Source: Isoetes taiwanensis
Taxonomy: Eukaryota; Streptophyta; Lycopodiopsida; Isoetales; Isoetaceae
Length of the DNA: 64,000 nt
Assembly: GCA_021234155.1 (NCBI GenBank)
Contig: JAJEKV010000008.1
Coordinates: forward strand, 14,259,410 to 14,323,409
Direction: 5' to 3'
Part shown: positions 21,431-32,937 of the stretch, in pieces
How the letters are laid out: every line of letters begins with the position of its first letter
Position numbering within the stretch: the first letter of the stretch is position 1
Translations under genes and position numbers: made by a program
Notes under the pieces: model-generated
Database searches by the model: none
Told to the model about the DNA's origin: nothing
The model's input: the letters and a program-made list of their open reading frames with translations, nothing else

Positions 21431-22223
21431 TCCTTTGCATTATATATGTTGGGATATATAGAAGGCCAACGAAAAATTTACCAAAATAACCTTAATTATT
21501 CCCTTAGTATTTTCGAAATTCCATTATACCCTTAATTTTTAAATATTTTCCCAAATAGCCCTTTGTATTTATAAAAATCATTAAAAAGCACGTTTTCACA
21601 ACAGATATCATTCTTTACACAAGGATGTACAATTTGAGTTAAAACCAAATCTCAACGTCTAGATGGTTTTGCCCAGTTGGTTTGGGCATGATAGCTAATG
21701 TGTCCCTGGGAGTGGTCTACTTATAATAAGAGTATAATTTGTTCCACATAAATTCCTGATGCAATTCTTAAGGAAAATATTACACCCAGACACTATCCTT
21801 CCTACCAGCTTTTTTCAAGTATTATATTTATTATATCTATTTTCAAATATTATCGCGTTTATTCAAGTTCTCTTGTTAGCCGCCGATCTAGAGAATATTC
21901 AGTTCTTTGCACCAGATCGGTGGATACAAACATTTTCAAGCAAAATGCACATGACGCTTTCAATGGTGCAAAGCGACCAGTATGGTTTCCAAATATTTAT
22001 GCCACTGCAGGAGTGGCTCTGCCGGGCATCAAGGACAGAACTAGGTTGGGCTGGTTTCATTAAGCGCATGATTCTATGGCTTCCTCCATGGAATCAACCG
22101 AACAGAGGCTCCACGATGCCCCCTTTTTTTCTGCTTCTCAATGAACAAGCAGAACCCCGGAAATGGATTGTGAGATTTGAACCCACAAGCAAAGGCTTCC
22201 CCTCCCCCTCTAGGCCCTCACCC
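21431..22223. other. AT-rich intergenic DNA, no gene recognised
   Basis: A 156-codon open frame (21759-22229) has a hydrophobic start but no family match. There is no sign of introns or a promoter. I treat it as chance. Confidence 0.35.
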
Positions 22224-22660
22224 CTCTAATTTCAAAAAGCAGCTATGGCTCTAATTTCAAGAAGCAGCTACGACCACAAATCAGCAGACAACGAAGGCGG
22301 CCATTAAATTTTCGATGAAAAACCTCCTTGCCACTAACACATCAATGGTGCGATACTTGGCTGTGCTACTTGGCTGTGCTATTCGGCTCAATCGACTGCA
22401 ATCCGCAGAGCTTTTGAATCGCCCACCTGCATGTCTTCATACTCATAGCATTTTCAATCGACCTTTTGCATGTCTTCATACTATGGAAGATTTTTATCGC
22501 CATAATGGATCTTGGGCTATTGTCCTAACCAACCCTGAGCTAGATCCAACACTTTAAACTGTCTGAATCATCTGGGGCCAAAATCCTAGATCAATCCTCT
22601 TCCTCGACACCATCCTAGGTCAGTCCTCTTCCTCGACACCAGGGCTCACCAACGCTCACC
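22224..22660 (+). repeat. Cluster of short tandem duplications
   Basis: Four neighbouring duplications occur: CTCTAATTTCAA(A/G)AAGCAGCTA at about 22224 and 22249; ACTTGGCTGTGCT twice near 22355; GCATGTCTTCATACT at about 22428 and 22467; and TCCTCTTCCTCGACACCA at about 22594 and 22624. Each is a 13-25 bp unit repeated within 12-40 bp, suggesting repeated slippage or repair in one small area. Confidence 0.7.
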
Positions 22661-23111
22661 AGAACCAGGACTATGATTCAGAAGAGCGTAGGTTTCTTTG
22701 CCATAGACCATGCCAGAACCCCTTCCTGCCTACCTGCCGATTTTGAAATCCTACATTCACCCGCCAACAAGCAGCTCAAATCAGCTAAAAAATACACTTC
22801 CACATATGATTTTCTATACAATAGCCAAAATCTTGGCCAAACCATGCCAAAAATACCACCCGCAAATACCAAACGAAAAAATTAGAAGCTTATCATAACC
22901 AATGTGTTCACAAGTTAAGTGAAACGAATCTCAGACCATCCAACTAGAAGACATATCTTTTAGATAAAATCTACATGTTTAACTTGCTTAAATAGGATAA
23001 ATCCTTATATCAAACAAGAAAACCAATAAATTCAAAATAATGGACGTGTTGAAGTCTTAGTATAATCATAAAATCACCCAGAAATAATAGCAGTCATTAT
23101 GAAAAAACAAT

Positions 23112-25853
23112 TCAAGGTATGGGACAGCTCCTAGTGCGCCGGATCTGGGCTCCATGAAAACGGGGTGGCGGCCTAGGCAATAATGTAAATGCCAATACGG
23201 CACCTATGAAGGATGCCACTGCAGCCAAGATAAATGCTGGATTATTTCCTCCACCAAAAAGAGCATCCCATGGACCACTCCCAATTGAAATAATAATCTG
23301 GAATGCATAAATAATCCTGGTTAGTATCATGCTCATTAGAAGATGATAGATTATCTAGAAATTGTGCACATAAGCACATACTTGTGGAGTAACGACTGCA
23401 AGATTCAGCACTCCCATGGACAGTCCTGTGCATGAAACCATGCATCGTCATATTAATAAGAAACAAAAAACCACCTTCGCGTCAAACACTATGCTGTACA
23501 TATATACCTTGACCAGCTCCTGTGGTACTCGTGAATGTGGCAGTCAATGCAAACGGAACGCTGTACGTGACCTGTAATTTAAGATTCAGTGCCGTGTAAT
23601 AATCACCAACCTACCTGAGAATGATAATACAAAGTTATATACTTACTGCAAGTGGCACTCCTAAAACAGTGAAAACAGCAAGTGCTGCAATTGTTATTGG
23701 TGGCCAGCCTCTTAAATCTGGCACAGATTTTCTTGCAGCTACTGTAATCACTGCTGTTAAGGCAAAGCAAATAGTCATGATCAAATTTGCCAAGCCCCAA
23801 ACGTAACTTGCGCCCAATCTTCGACATGCAGGCTCTATTAATAAAGATGAAATCCCCAGCACAACTGCATTTAACATGAGACCAAGAGACCCCATTCTTA
23901 CACCATAATCATATACATAAGACTTATATGGATCTGGTGAGCTGGGCTCCCCTCTATAGACATCCCTCCCCATCCAGTCTGTATCAAACAGGAGGAAGGG
24001 AAACCAAGCTACCCATGTAAGAGCAGTTACTGCAAGAATGTACCACATGGGACGTGGCAAGTCTCTCAAAGCACCAATAAGCTCCCAAATAAATGCTTCT
24101 TGAACCTCCTCCTCCTCTTCCTCCTCCTCTTCATCATCTTGTGCATTAAGAAGGGATGAGCTTGAAGCCTTACCAAATTCTGCATCTACGCCATTAACTG
24201 CAGCCCCACCATTAACTATATCTGCAACTGATTTTTCAGAGATCAGTGGAGAGGTGGGCAGATTACCCTGACCTTTCAAAGCAGGTGACCACTGAATCTC
24301 CTTGACGGCTGTGACACTGATAATAGTTGTTGCAACCAATAAAATCACATGGAGAAGGAATGCAGATTTCAAATTGGCACAAGATAAACCACAGGCAGCA
24401 GTCGTTGTGAAAGGAAAAATCTTGGGCCACTTATCAAAAAAGCCAGTCAGAAATCCCAATATATTACCAATAGCCATAAACAGTGCAAAGAAGGCATTCG
24501 CCCTTCGGCTACGGCGAGCATCTCGTCCTGAAAGACAACCAGGAATAAATTCAACAACGAAGATACGGACATTATTTTCAGACGCTTAATGCGTTTGAGT
24601 GTCATGCACTAATGCAAATAAAATACCTAAATGCCTAGCAGTAAGCTCTCTATGGTTTTAAATTCTTTATATGTTTAATTATAGTGTCCAATATAGCCTA
24701 AGCATACAAAACATAATATTTATGACAGGACTTTCCAAACAGAACTACGTAATCGCCAGACATATATGTTAAAGATTTAGGTCCTTTAGATGAGATATAC
24801 TAAATCTTAGCATGCAAAATCCGCTTCTAATGGTAGCATTTGAAATCCTTCTTTCAGAACTCTAATAAGGACCAGATGTACTTATGACTTAGCCATGGCT
24901 TCACATTCACTCTTTCACCTACAGCCTAGACAATGTGACTGCCAGGAAGTAGCCTCTAGAAAGCAAGGTAGTTTTCAGTTCTTCTTCCCCTGCAAAAATG
25001 CAAAGAGTTGGAACTTGCAGTGGAAGAAATTCTGTAACTTCCATAGGACGATGTTTAAACATGGTTGATATAGAAAAAGTACAAACAGTTCAAGTACGAC
25101 ACGTTCTAAAGTCCAAGAATTACAGATTTAAATGTTAGTTTTGCAATTGTAGCCCCAAAGATAAGCTTTCATTTCACTTCTAGTCCGGTCACTAAGAATT
25201 TGTTTCAAGCAAAAATGCAAATGTAAGATATTAAAAGTGCTAAGATCTGGCAATGCACGAAAATTTAACAACCACCCATGCAAACTTCCCCAAAAGTCCT
25301 AAACGAGGCATACATTACCACAAATTGGTGCAAATTTACAGGCATGTAAGCTGTGGAATTCTAACAAAACATTGGACACCTGCCTATGCACATATATCTT
25401 ACCTGTATAATCAGCAAGAAGGGCTCTGCATGGTCCCTGCAATGTGTTGTTGGCCAAGTCCAAGAGCCAAAATCCGACAACGAATATAACAATTGCACGA
25501 GGACGAGCCCGAGAACTCAGGGAATCCCCTAACATAAACCCAAGGTCTGCAGCAAATCCGATGATAAGAACAGCAATGACGACAAGCAATGATCCTAATA
25601 AAATAAATGGGCGACGTCGGCCCCATCTGCTCTCACAGTTATCACTGTAATATCCCACAACAGGCTGTGCGATCATTCCGGTAATAGGACCACACAGCCA
25701 TATATAGCTTGCAAAAGTATGTGAGATTCCTAATACTTGCACATAAGGTGTCAAAAGGGAAAGCTGCAGCGCCCAACCAAACTGTACTCCAGCTGCCACA
25801 GAGGCAATCCTTGCCAAATCCTTCAAATGTACCCTGTGCTTGATTTTTGCCAT
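23112..25853 (-). CDS. Sucrose/H+ symporter (SUT/SUC family), five exons, intact
   Basis: Plant sucrose transporters import sucrose with protons across the plasma membrane or tonoplast. Exons, read on the minus strand, are 25853-25403, 24527-23647, 23571-23508, 23425-23382 and 23297-23112. All introns are GT-AG (875, 75, 82 and 84 bp), and the phases join into 541 codons without a stop. Family marks are GVQFGWALQLSLLTPYVQ (helix 1), WLCGPITG, RWGRRRPFIL, ANNTLQGPCRALLADYTG across the first junction, and FALFMAIGNILG. Twelve hydrophobic segments are expected and the length is normal. The central loop carries an unusually acidic run (DDEEEEEEEEE). The start at 25853 (MAKIKHRVHL) is chosen because conserved sequence begins there; an in-frame upstream ATG at 25955 would add 34 residues unlike the family. 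A type III/SUT4-like placing is possible but not shown. Confidence 0.93.
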
Positions 25854-26394
25854 TTCCACAAAACCCAACTCACAATTCAAAAAAAAATGTAACTTTCTGA
25901 GGGTGAGATTCCCTTCAACGGGCAGTCGTTTTTCACTTTGCGGGAAGTGCCACAACTAGAGCTTTTCAAATGCAACCTGTGAGATTCCACGAGCGAGAGA
26001 GGAAGTAAACCGTGGGGAAAATCTGTGTGTTTTACCAGGTGCGTCTGAAGATCATAGATCAGGTATGATGAGGGTTCAAAGAAAACCGACCTTGCAAAAA
26101 CGAAAAAATGCCTGGAACCAGGGGAAAAACCCTTGCATGTATTCTGAAGAAAGATCGGGCTAAAAGATGCAAAAAAAATGGGCGCGATAATCCAAATACC
26201 TGTGACGCAGCTGGCTGCCGGAGCTGGCAAGCGCGCAAACAAGCAATCAGACCATCCTCCCAATAATCTCTGCTGCCGCTTGCGCGGCAGAAAAGGGGCC
26301 CCAACAAGAAAACCTGCTTTCCAATGAGAGGCCTCCAACTAGGATTTAGAGCAATATACGTGGCCCGACGAGAGGCCGCCACCCTATGTACGTA

Positions 26395-26401
26395 TTTTAT
26401 A
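26395..26401 (-). promoter_or_regulatory. Possible TATA box of the sucrose transporter gene
   Basis: TATAAAA on the minus strand lies about 545 bp upstream of the ATG at 25853. Transcription would start near 26365, giving a 5' leader of about 510 nt. No alternative box is as good nearby. This is a prediction only. Confidence 0.3.
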
Positions 26402-26419
26402 ATAGTGTGCATGGTCTTT

Positions 26420-27694
26420 GGGGCGTGGTGCCAACACACCTTTCCTCATTTGCGTAGATTGTCGAATATCTATGTATTTGTCTCTTCTCTTCTGTTATAC
26501 TCCATACCTGCGTGGAATTATATTTGAGTTGGATGTTTCTTTTTTGGACACGTTTACCCCCCATCTCCACTATTCCTTGAGAATTATTGCTTTCCATAAC
26601 TTGTTTTCGCACCCATGGCCCATACCACTGCACTTGTTGAGCAACTTATGGATTTTATTTTAGGGATAATGTGTCCCCCTGGATAAGGGCTTGGCGAGCC
26701 AGCTTGCACCCCACGTAAGAACCTATAGGGGCACTTTTCCCCATGTAGTGGTCGTATGAGAGCAAATTACTGACGTCCAATGGTGCTAGCTACCGTATGG
26801 CACAATCTCAGCAACACCCACCGAACGTTACGATATATAAGTGTTACCAAAAAGTCTAATATGTGCAGTTGTTTGCATTCGTAATTGACATGAGTTTCCT
26901 GCTCTACACTGATTATTTTTTATATGTAGTGCAGATGGGCATACATCAATTCATATCCTATTCTAACGTGGTCCGTCTTTCTTGGATAGTTTTCCTTCAT
27001 GTTTCCCCCTTTCTTCTCACGCATACCATGCTCTAGTTGCATATAAGAACCTTTTATTCTATGCAGGATTTTCACCTGCCCTAGGGCGATCTGAACATGA
27101 ACAAATGACCAAATTTGCTACCTATAACACCATTGTTGATTAAAGAACGTTTCCTTCCAAAAGATGTTCAAATAGGTACCTTTACAAAAGGCTTTACCAT
27201 CCTTGATAATGTGGAAAAGTTGGAGACTTGGTCCAATTTTTCAATGGTTTTGGCGATATAATTTGTTATGGTTTCTATTATGGGCAATATTCTTCTCATA
27301 ATCTTAAGGTATATGAGTGCAAGTATTTAGAGTAGTACCCTACCCTTTGTATTCTGGAATTAGGGTTTTATCCTTTTTTTTTGGAGAATATAGTTTTATT
27401 TTTTTTATTTTTTTAGCGCAACACTGGGTCTCACATTATCTTGAAGCCTAGCCTATCCACGTGTCCTAAAATGTGACATGGACAAAAAATAGCCCGTTAG
27501 ATTTTGATCTAAACAAAGAGACGGTTGAGAAAAATAAACAATCTGATGTCGGTTTGCTGCCCTAGTCCTAACCCCAGATGCTAATCCTGCTCCAGCCTTA
27601 TTTCTATTCAAATCTCCTGCTTCAAACCTATTTCGGAGTGTTGTTCCTTTCGTTGTATCTTTCAATCTTGGTTTCTCCCATTGTTCCTCTCATT
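26420..27694. other. Intergenic DNA, no gene recognised
   Basis: AT-rich with T-runs near 27373-27415. No coding sequence, repeat array or element end is recognised. Upstream NAD kinase exons are not found here. Confidence 0.4.
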
Positions 27695-28740
27695 GTAATT
27701 CCTGGCACAGTGTTTGAAGTTTTAAATGAAGTGGTTGTTGATGCAGGCTCAAACCTTTAGCTTTGCAAAATTGAATGCTATGGAAGAAATCGCCTGATAA
27801 CAAAGGTGACTAGCAGTTATCCATATATCTAGCTGTTTATGTGTCCCAAATTTTGCATGTAATATGGGCAAGCTTGCTCAGCCACCTGCTCTATTATAAA
27901 TGTTTATAGGTTCAGGCTGATGGTGTGCTAGTGGCAACTCTGATGGGAAGCATTGCTTACTCAACCAATGTAGGTGGATCAATGGTAGATTTATTGTCCT
28001 TCAAAATATTTGTACATTGGTTTATAGATTAATTGGGCCAAATGGATTTTTCTAGATAGATTGTTGCTTAGTCCTTTGGATTTGCTTGTATCTATGATAT
28101 TATTTTTAACTTAAATGTTATGCAGGTTCACTGGAATGTACCTTGCGTGTTTTTTACTCCCATCTGCCCACATTCATAGTGATTTCGGCCAGTGATTTTA
28201 CCTGATTCTGCACTCCTTGAACTGAAGGTAATGGATCTTCGAGACACATTTTATATCTGACTAAATGAAGTACTATTTTCCCGCCAAGCTGTCAGGCGTA
28301 AATTCCAAAGACAAATGTGCATATTATTAACTTACTTTATAGGTCCCAAATAATTCTCGAAGTAGTGCATGGGTGTCATTTGATGGAAAGAAGAAAGGGC
28401 AACTCATCAAAGGAGATTCTATTCATATAAGTGAACATCCAGTGCCAACATTGAATAGATCAGCGCAGAGAGCAAAAAGCCATTGCTTTAGCACCATAAC
28501 TATGTAGCTGGCCGTAGCTCTAATAAGGTAATTTTATCATAAACATGATTACTATTCCACTTTTAATATGGCAAGTTCCTGTAGTTCTCATTTGATGAGA
28601 AGAAAAAACGGCCCATAAAGAAAGGCGATTCCATACGCATTTGTATGAGTACTGTAAATAAACGTGATCAAACAGATGATTGGTTTGCTAGCCTGTCAAG
28701 ATGCTTTGGTTGGAACCAGCGGATTGAACAAGGGACATAA
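27695..28740 (+). pseudogene. NAD kinase pseudogene with introns and two last exons
   Basis: The C-terminal half of a plant NAD kinase (phosphorylates NAD to NADP) is seen as separate exons. 27695-27805 reads IPGTVFEVLNEVVVD, then a stop within the SN-x-LCKIECY segment. 27910-27984 (25 codons) is a decayed form of the glycine-rich GSTAYSTAAGGS motif, here GSIAYSTNVGGS. 28126-28227 has NVPCVFFTPICPHS, a stop and then damage. 28343 to about 28481 has [20 protein letters not shown] and HPVPTLNR. A second version of this last exon, 28585-28740, reads FDEKKKRPIKKGDSIRI, then DQTDDWFASLSRCFGWN and stops. Splice sites GT and AG are still in place at several borders. Because the introns are kept, it is not a retrocopy. 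The upstream catalytic part (GGDGT motif) is absent. Confidence 0.8.
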
Positions 28741-29044
28741 TATAGAAAATTTGATATCATTCTTTTGCCTGGGCTAACCCAGCAGATGTACATACAAGAG
28801 CGTCCGAAGAAAAATTCTGCTTAGTTCTACCATACTGTAGTTGATGCCTACTACTCTGTACATGGGTTTGGGAGGTTGCAGCTAATAACTGTAATTTAAA
28901 AAAACGAGATTCAAATCGAAATAGACCCAGAGGAGTTTATCTTCGTTAATACACTTTAATTTTAGTAGGCATATAATTTCCATCCTATTTACTGTGAAAA
29001 ATCAAATAGATTGTATCAATTGAGCAGGGGGAGACACGTCAGCG
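28741..29044. other. Spacer between the NAD kinase relic and LINE-A
   Basis: No gene is recognised. The 5' end of LINE-A probably lies here, near 28990-29040, but I cannot fix it. Confidence 0.35.
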
Positions 29045-29486
29045 ATGAGCGCCTTGTTTCTTGATTCCTTTGTCCTACTCGCTTCAAACCCAATTCTTGG
29101 TGATTTCCTTTTATTTCCAAAAGGTTTGGAGTCAATTTTGTGGATTAATCCTGCTAGCCTTGTAGAGGCTTGCATTCCTCATGATTCCTGGTATCAGAAG
29201 CTTCAGATGGATACCAGAATCTTTATAATTATCAAGCATAATTCGAGGCTAACTTGTGATTTTTTGAAAAGATTGCCTTTAGAACTTTGGAATTCTCTAA
29301 TTTCTAATCAGTTCTTTCCGAAGAGCTATTCACACCAGAATACTCCTTCAGTCGAGTTCAATGGAATTTGAAACTGAAATCATTGCATCTTGGCTTCAGG
29401 AATTTGTTGGAAACAACGAAATTGCAGCTTCTGGCATATTTAGTGTGCATTGTGTTCAGTATGCTTATGGTGAAAGTATATTCTGA
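29045..29486 (+). pseudogene. LINE-A upstream domain (unnamed, also in LINE-C)
   Basis: Two frames, 29045-29371 and 29361-29486, joined by a frameshift, carry one domain. Its parts are TRIFIIIKHNS, CDFLKRLPLELWNSLI and FFP, then IIASWLQEFVGNNEIAASG followed by IFSVHC. LINE-C has the same pattern (CGWLEG, LWEALVLDRIFP, YWLGDYVGDRNVSAVGIF, HVYC) in three copies. I do not recognise this domain from any family. It lies about 130 bp before the ORF1 start of LINE-A, so it may be a separate upstream protein or the true N-terminus of ORF1. Confidence 0.6.
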
Positions 29487-29620
29487 GTAATGAATTCTTT
29501 TTATAACCCAGAACGGTTTTCATGCATATGGTGTCTTGAATTTGTGCAATTCGGCTTTAATTATGGCTTTCCATCCTCTTAATCATAGATAGGCCCCTGT
29601 TTTCCCTCTTCCTTGTCTTA

Positions 29621-32195
29621 ATGGAATTTAGAAGAGAGGATTACCCTAAATTCTTATCCTTTCTTCACGCTTTTGCTGATCTTCCGCCCTCTGATCGTTC
29701 CAAACTTCTTCAACAGTTAAGATCTTATCATGAAAATCTTAAAGATTCCATTTTCTTTGGTAATTTTGCTAACTCATTGGGTGGGCAGTCTCTGATGGAT
29801 CTCCTGTCCTTCAAGGTTCCATGCTGGGATAATTATTCAAAAGATCTGGATTATCGAGGTCGATTGCCAGCCTTGGATCCCGTCACAAGTGTTCCGATGC
29901 CTTATGAAGAGATTAGATCGACCCAGGAAGCATTCGGATGATTCTCTAAATAAGGCTCTCGAAAATTTCCGACCTTTCAAACCCCCACTTGGAGCAAAAA
30001 AGTGCGAACTTTTCAATGGTATTTCCTTGAATCTCCCTTCAATGCATGCTAAAATTAAATACTTTCAAGACTCTGCTGTAATTGTGAAGGTAAACAAACA
30101 TGGGATCAAATTGGATAAACTTTGGTCCTTTTGCCTAAATCTTCACAAAGGCATCTTGATTTTTAATGCTGTTTATTGGCTTCAATCCCCTTTATATGAT
30201 TGAATATGGAAGCAAAAGAACTGCCAAAATTCTTCCTCAACCATGATCCTTTAACTTTTGAATCCTTTCAGCTTTTCTTTCTCAAATGGGACCCTAAATT
30301 TGAAATTGCTAACCTGAACAAGCTTTGTGTTGCCTCTACAACTCTCCATGGCCTAAATTCCATCTACTGGAATGAGGACTGCCTTAAGCTTCTTTTTTAT
30401 TCAATTGGCTCATATATTTCAACAGAATATTCTCCTTACAGACCCATGCGCTCTTTCATTCAGCTTGCTCAAAAGAAATTCCTTTGCAAATTTCCTTTCA
30501 TGATGTTTTTGGACAAAGAGCTTATCTATCATGATTGCCACCTCACTGCCAAACCTGTGCGGTCAGACACTTCTTGTATGAAAACTGCAAAGAAAAAATG
30601 GTTAATATTGTTCAGGTGGAGAGTCAACATGATAATCAAAATGATGTTTGCCAAGTCAATCAGCAGGTCAACCAGCATGACAACAAAGCTGGTCAAAAAG
30701 TCAACAGTCAATATTTGAATCATAATTCAAATGGTACAGCCATTGACCAAGTCTCTTACAAGGTTAATAAGGACAATGCTGGATCTTCTGATTCAGGTAT
30801 TATATCTAGAGATAACAACTTTGTTTGAACTAAGATCAATGGCAGTTACAAGAGAATTTAGAGAAAGAAGAGAAGCACAGACTCAGAAAGATAGGGCAGT
30901 TCAAAATAAGGAAAATGATCAAAACAAGTAGCTATATGGCAGAGATAGAAATATCTCTCAAATGATTAAAGTATTACAGAATCATGAAGGCAATTCAAAC
31001 AAAAGGAATTTGGATGCTAACAAAGATAAGGTCAAGGATCTTCATGACACTCTAAATAAAATTATTTTGGATACTAAAGGTTTATCCAACAAAAATGATT
31101 CAATACTTGATTCTTTAAATCAATACAAGGGTAAGAGTGATTCATTAGGCAAGAAAAGCAAACAATATTCAAAGAAAGTAGTGAAGTAGACTGATTATAT
31201 TAATAAGGAGGACAATGCCAATGAAGGTGAGATAAATCCAACGGATACCATAGTGGAAGTTGTCCCTGCTCCACCACCAAATGTTGCTATCTGGAATAAA
31301 AATGTTCATGGTGAAATTGGCAAAGAAGCTAAGGTACAAGCTGTTAATTATGGCCATTCAGCAAAGGAAGCTCCTGCTACAGTTCTGGTTCAACATGATG
31401 AACAGATTGAGGAGGACCAAAGAATTGGAATTCTAATCAATTCCAGGTATTAGCTGACCATAACTCTGATCTTGATGTTGACTTAATGTTGAGCAATCAC
31501 CTTGCACATCCAACCAAGTAACTGCAACAAGCTTTTCTCCTATTGCTAAATTTGCTAATATACAGACTACTCTCATTGATCTTTTCCCAACCATTAATAT
31601 AGACAATCCTTCTCCCTGCATTATTTCCTCAGAAATTGCAGAGCAATTAGCTTCGTTGCAGGAGGGGTTGAAGTTGGATTCACAACAAATTGTTCAGTGT
31701 TCATTGAGCTTGATGGATGATGATATAGTCAAGGATACTCCATAAAGAGAATTGGAGGCAAATAGGGAGGTTAATTTGGATCAAATAGTGGCTGCTAAAT
31801 GGGATAATGTGATTAAGGAAAACATTGGTGCTGACACAAACCTCACAGGTCATGACTCTTCCCTCTCAAGGCAAATTCAAGTTAGTTCTGCTTGTGATAA
31901 GGATTAAAATATAAATTTAAAAGTACTTTCTACTTCTCCTCTGTGTAAAAATAAAATGTTTGAGTTTGTCCCTAGAGGGATCTCAGATGATAATGATTCT
32001 GAAGTGGATAAGAAAAATTGGGAAAGGGATCTTCTCTTGATATAAGCAAGAAATCGCTACCTTCTAGTGCAAAGGTCAAGGCTAAAAGAGTTGATTTATC
32101 TTTAACTGAACTTTTCAATCTGGATAATAGACCTGCTGCTAATACTAGAAGTAAAAATAAAAAGGGGAAGGAGAAAAGAAGATATGTCAGAGTTT
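29621..32195 (+). pseudogene. LINE-A ORF1 (DUF4283-type RNA-binding protein)
   Basis: The frame starts with MEFRREDYPKFLSFL (29621) and shifts near 29930. It then shows a DUF4283-like core: AKIKYFQDSAVIVKVNKHGI, KGILIFNAVYW (29990-30200) and, after another shift, FFLKWDPKFEIANLNKLCV and LKLLFYSIGSYISTEY (30260-30450). A degenerate zinc finger follows (CQTCAVRHFLYENC, about 30547-30590). The long Asn/Lys/Asp-rich tail runs through several frames to about 32195. This is the ORF1 layout of plant L1-like LINEs. It is broken throughout. Confidence 0.75.
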
Positions 32196-32215
32196 AATTC
32201 TTCCTTTCTCTTTAT

Positions 32216-32366
32216 CCTTGTTGTATTTGGTGTTGATCATTCTATAAAGAACCTTCTTGAAATGTTAGGAAGTTGAAGCTACTAGAAGTTGAATAACTGC
32301 TTATCCTTTGCAGGCAGAACTCTAATTGCAAATTTGGTCTTGGCTAGTTCCTTGTTGTATTTGGTG
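32216..32366 (+). repeat. LINE-A junction repeat, with a stray RT tail
   Basis: CCTTGTTGTATTTGGTGTTG at 32216 lies in the ORF1-ORF2 spacer. Nearly the same word recurs at 32350 (CCTTGTTGTATTTGGTGCCG), preceded by a stray 85-bp RT tail (AGGCAGAACTCTAATTGC). The same RT-tail-to-ORF2-start junction is found again at 47715 and 49231. It is where the tandem units meet. Confidence 0.8.
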
Positions 32367-32917
32367 CCGATCCTCCTATGAAGATCCTTTCTTGAAATGT
32401 TAGGGGTACTAAAGGCCCTCTTAAAAGAAGGAGAGTTATCTCTCAAGTTAGAAACTATATTGCTGACATTATCCTTCTCCAGGAATTTGAAGCTTCAAAT
32501 GTTGGTGATTGGATTCCTGGTGCCTCATCTACTTGGATTGAAGCTAGTGGTGGAAGTGGTGGTCTTGCTATTATCTAGAGAAATATTAAACATGTTTCCT
32601 TCTTCAATTCTCCCTCCAAGATGTGGCAGGCTGTTATCTACACAATTCAAGAATCTATTTTTGGTGTTGTGAATATTTATGCTTTCACCAATCCTAAAGA
32701 AAGGGAATCTCTGTAGACTGAGATCAGTTCTTGGATCTCTAGCAAACCTACTACTGATTGGATTGTTGCTGGTGATTTTAACAACACTCCATCCTGTAAT
32801 ATGAAGCTTGGCAACAAAATTAATATGTCTGGCTTAGAAAGGAAAAAATTGAGATACCTTTATATCTGATTCCTCTTTGGTTTATGTGCCTTTTTCCACT
32901 GCTACTTTCGCTTGGTC
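32367..32917 (+). pseudogene. LINE-A unit 1, ORF2 endonuclease (left part)
   Basis: Read with frameshifts and stops, this is an apurinic endonuclease: MKILS-NVRG with a stop at the Trp, then KRRRVISQVRNYIADIILLQ, FGVVNIYAFTNPKERESL and DWIVAGDFNNTPSCN. The AGDFN motif and the early Asn and Glu positions are typical of LINE endonucleases. The sequence breaks off inside TFAWS at the LINE-C insertion and continues at 45891. Confidence 0.85.
32904..32917 (+). repeat. Left target-site duplication of LINE-C
   Basis: ACTTTCGCTTGGTC (14 bp) precedes an 18-nt T-run. The same 14 bp recur at 45877-45890. Confidence 0.9.
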
Positions 32918-32937
32918 CCTTTTTTTTTTTTTTTTTT

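Noticed and set aside
21759-22229. A 156-codon open frame
   Set aside because: No family match, no promoter or splice support, and it overlaps duplication-rich DNA at its end.
24302-24589. Open frames on the plus strand inside the sucrose transporter
   Set aside because: They are antisense shadows of exon 2, whose minus-strand translation is a conserved transporter.
25877-26439. Minus-strand open frames upstream of the sucrose transporter as an extra gene or N-terminus
   Set aside because: They show no family match and lie where the 5' leader is expected; the in-frame extension to 25955 is unlike sucrose transporters.
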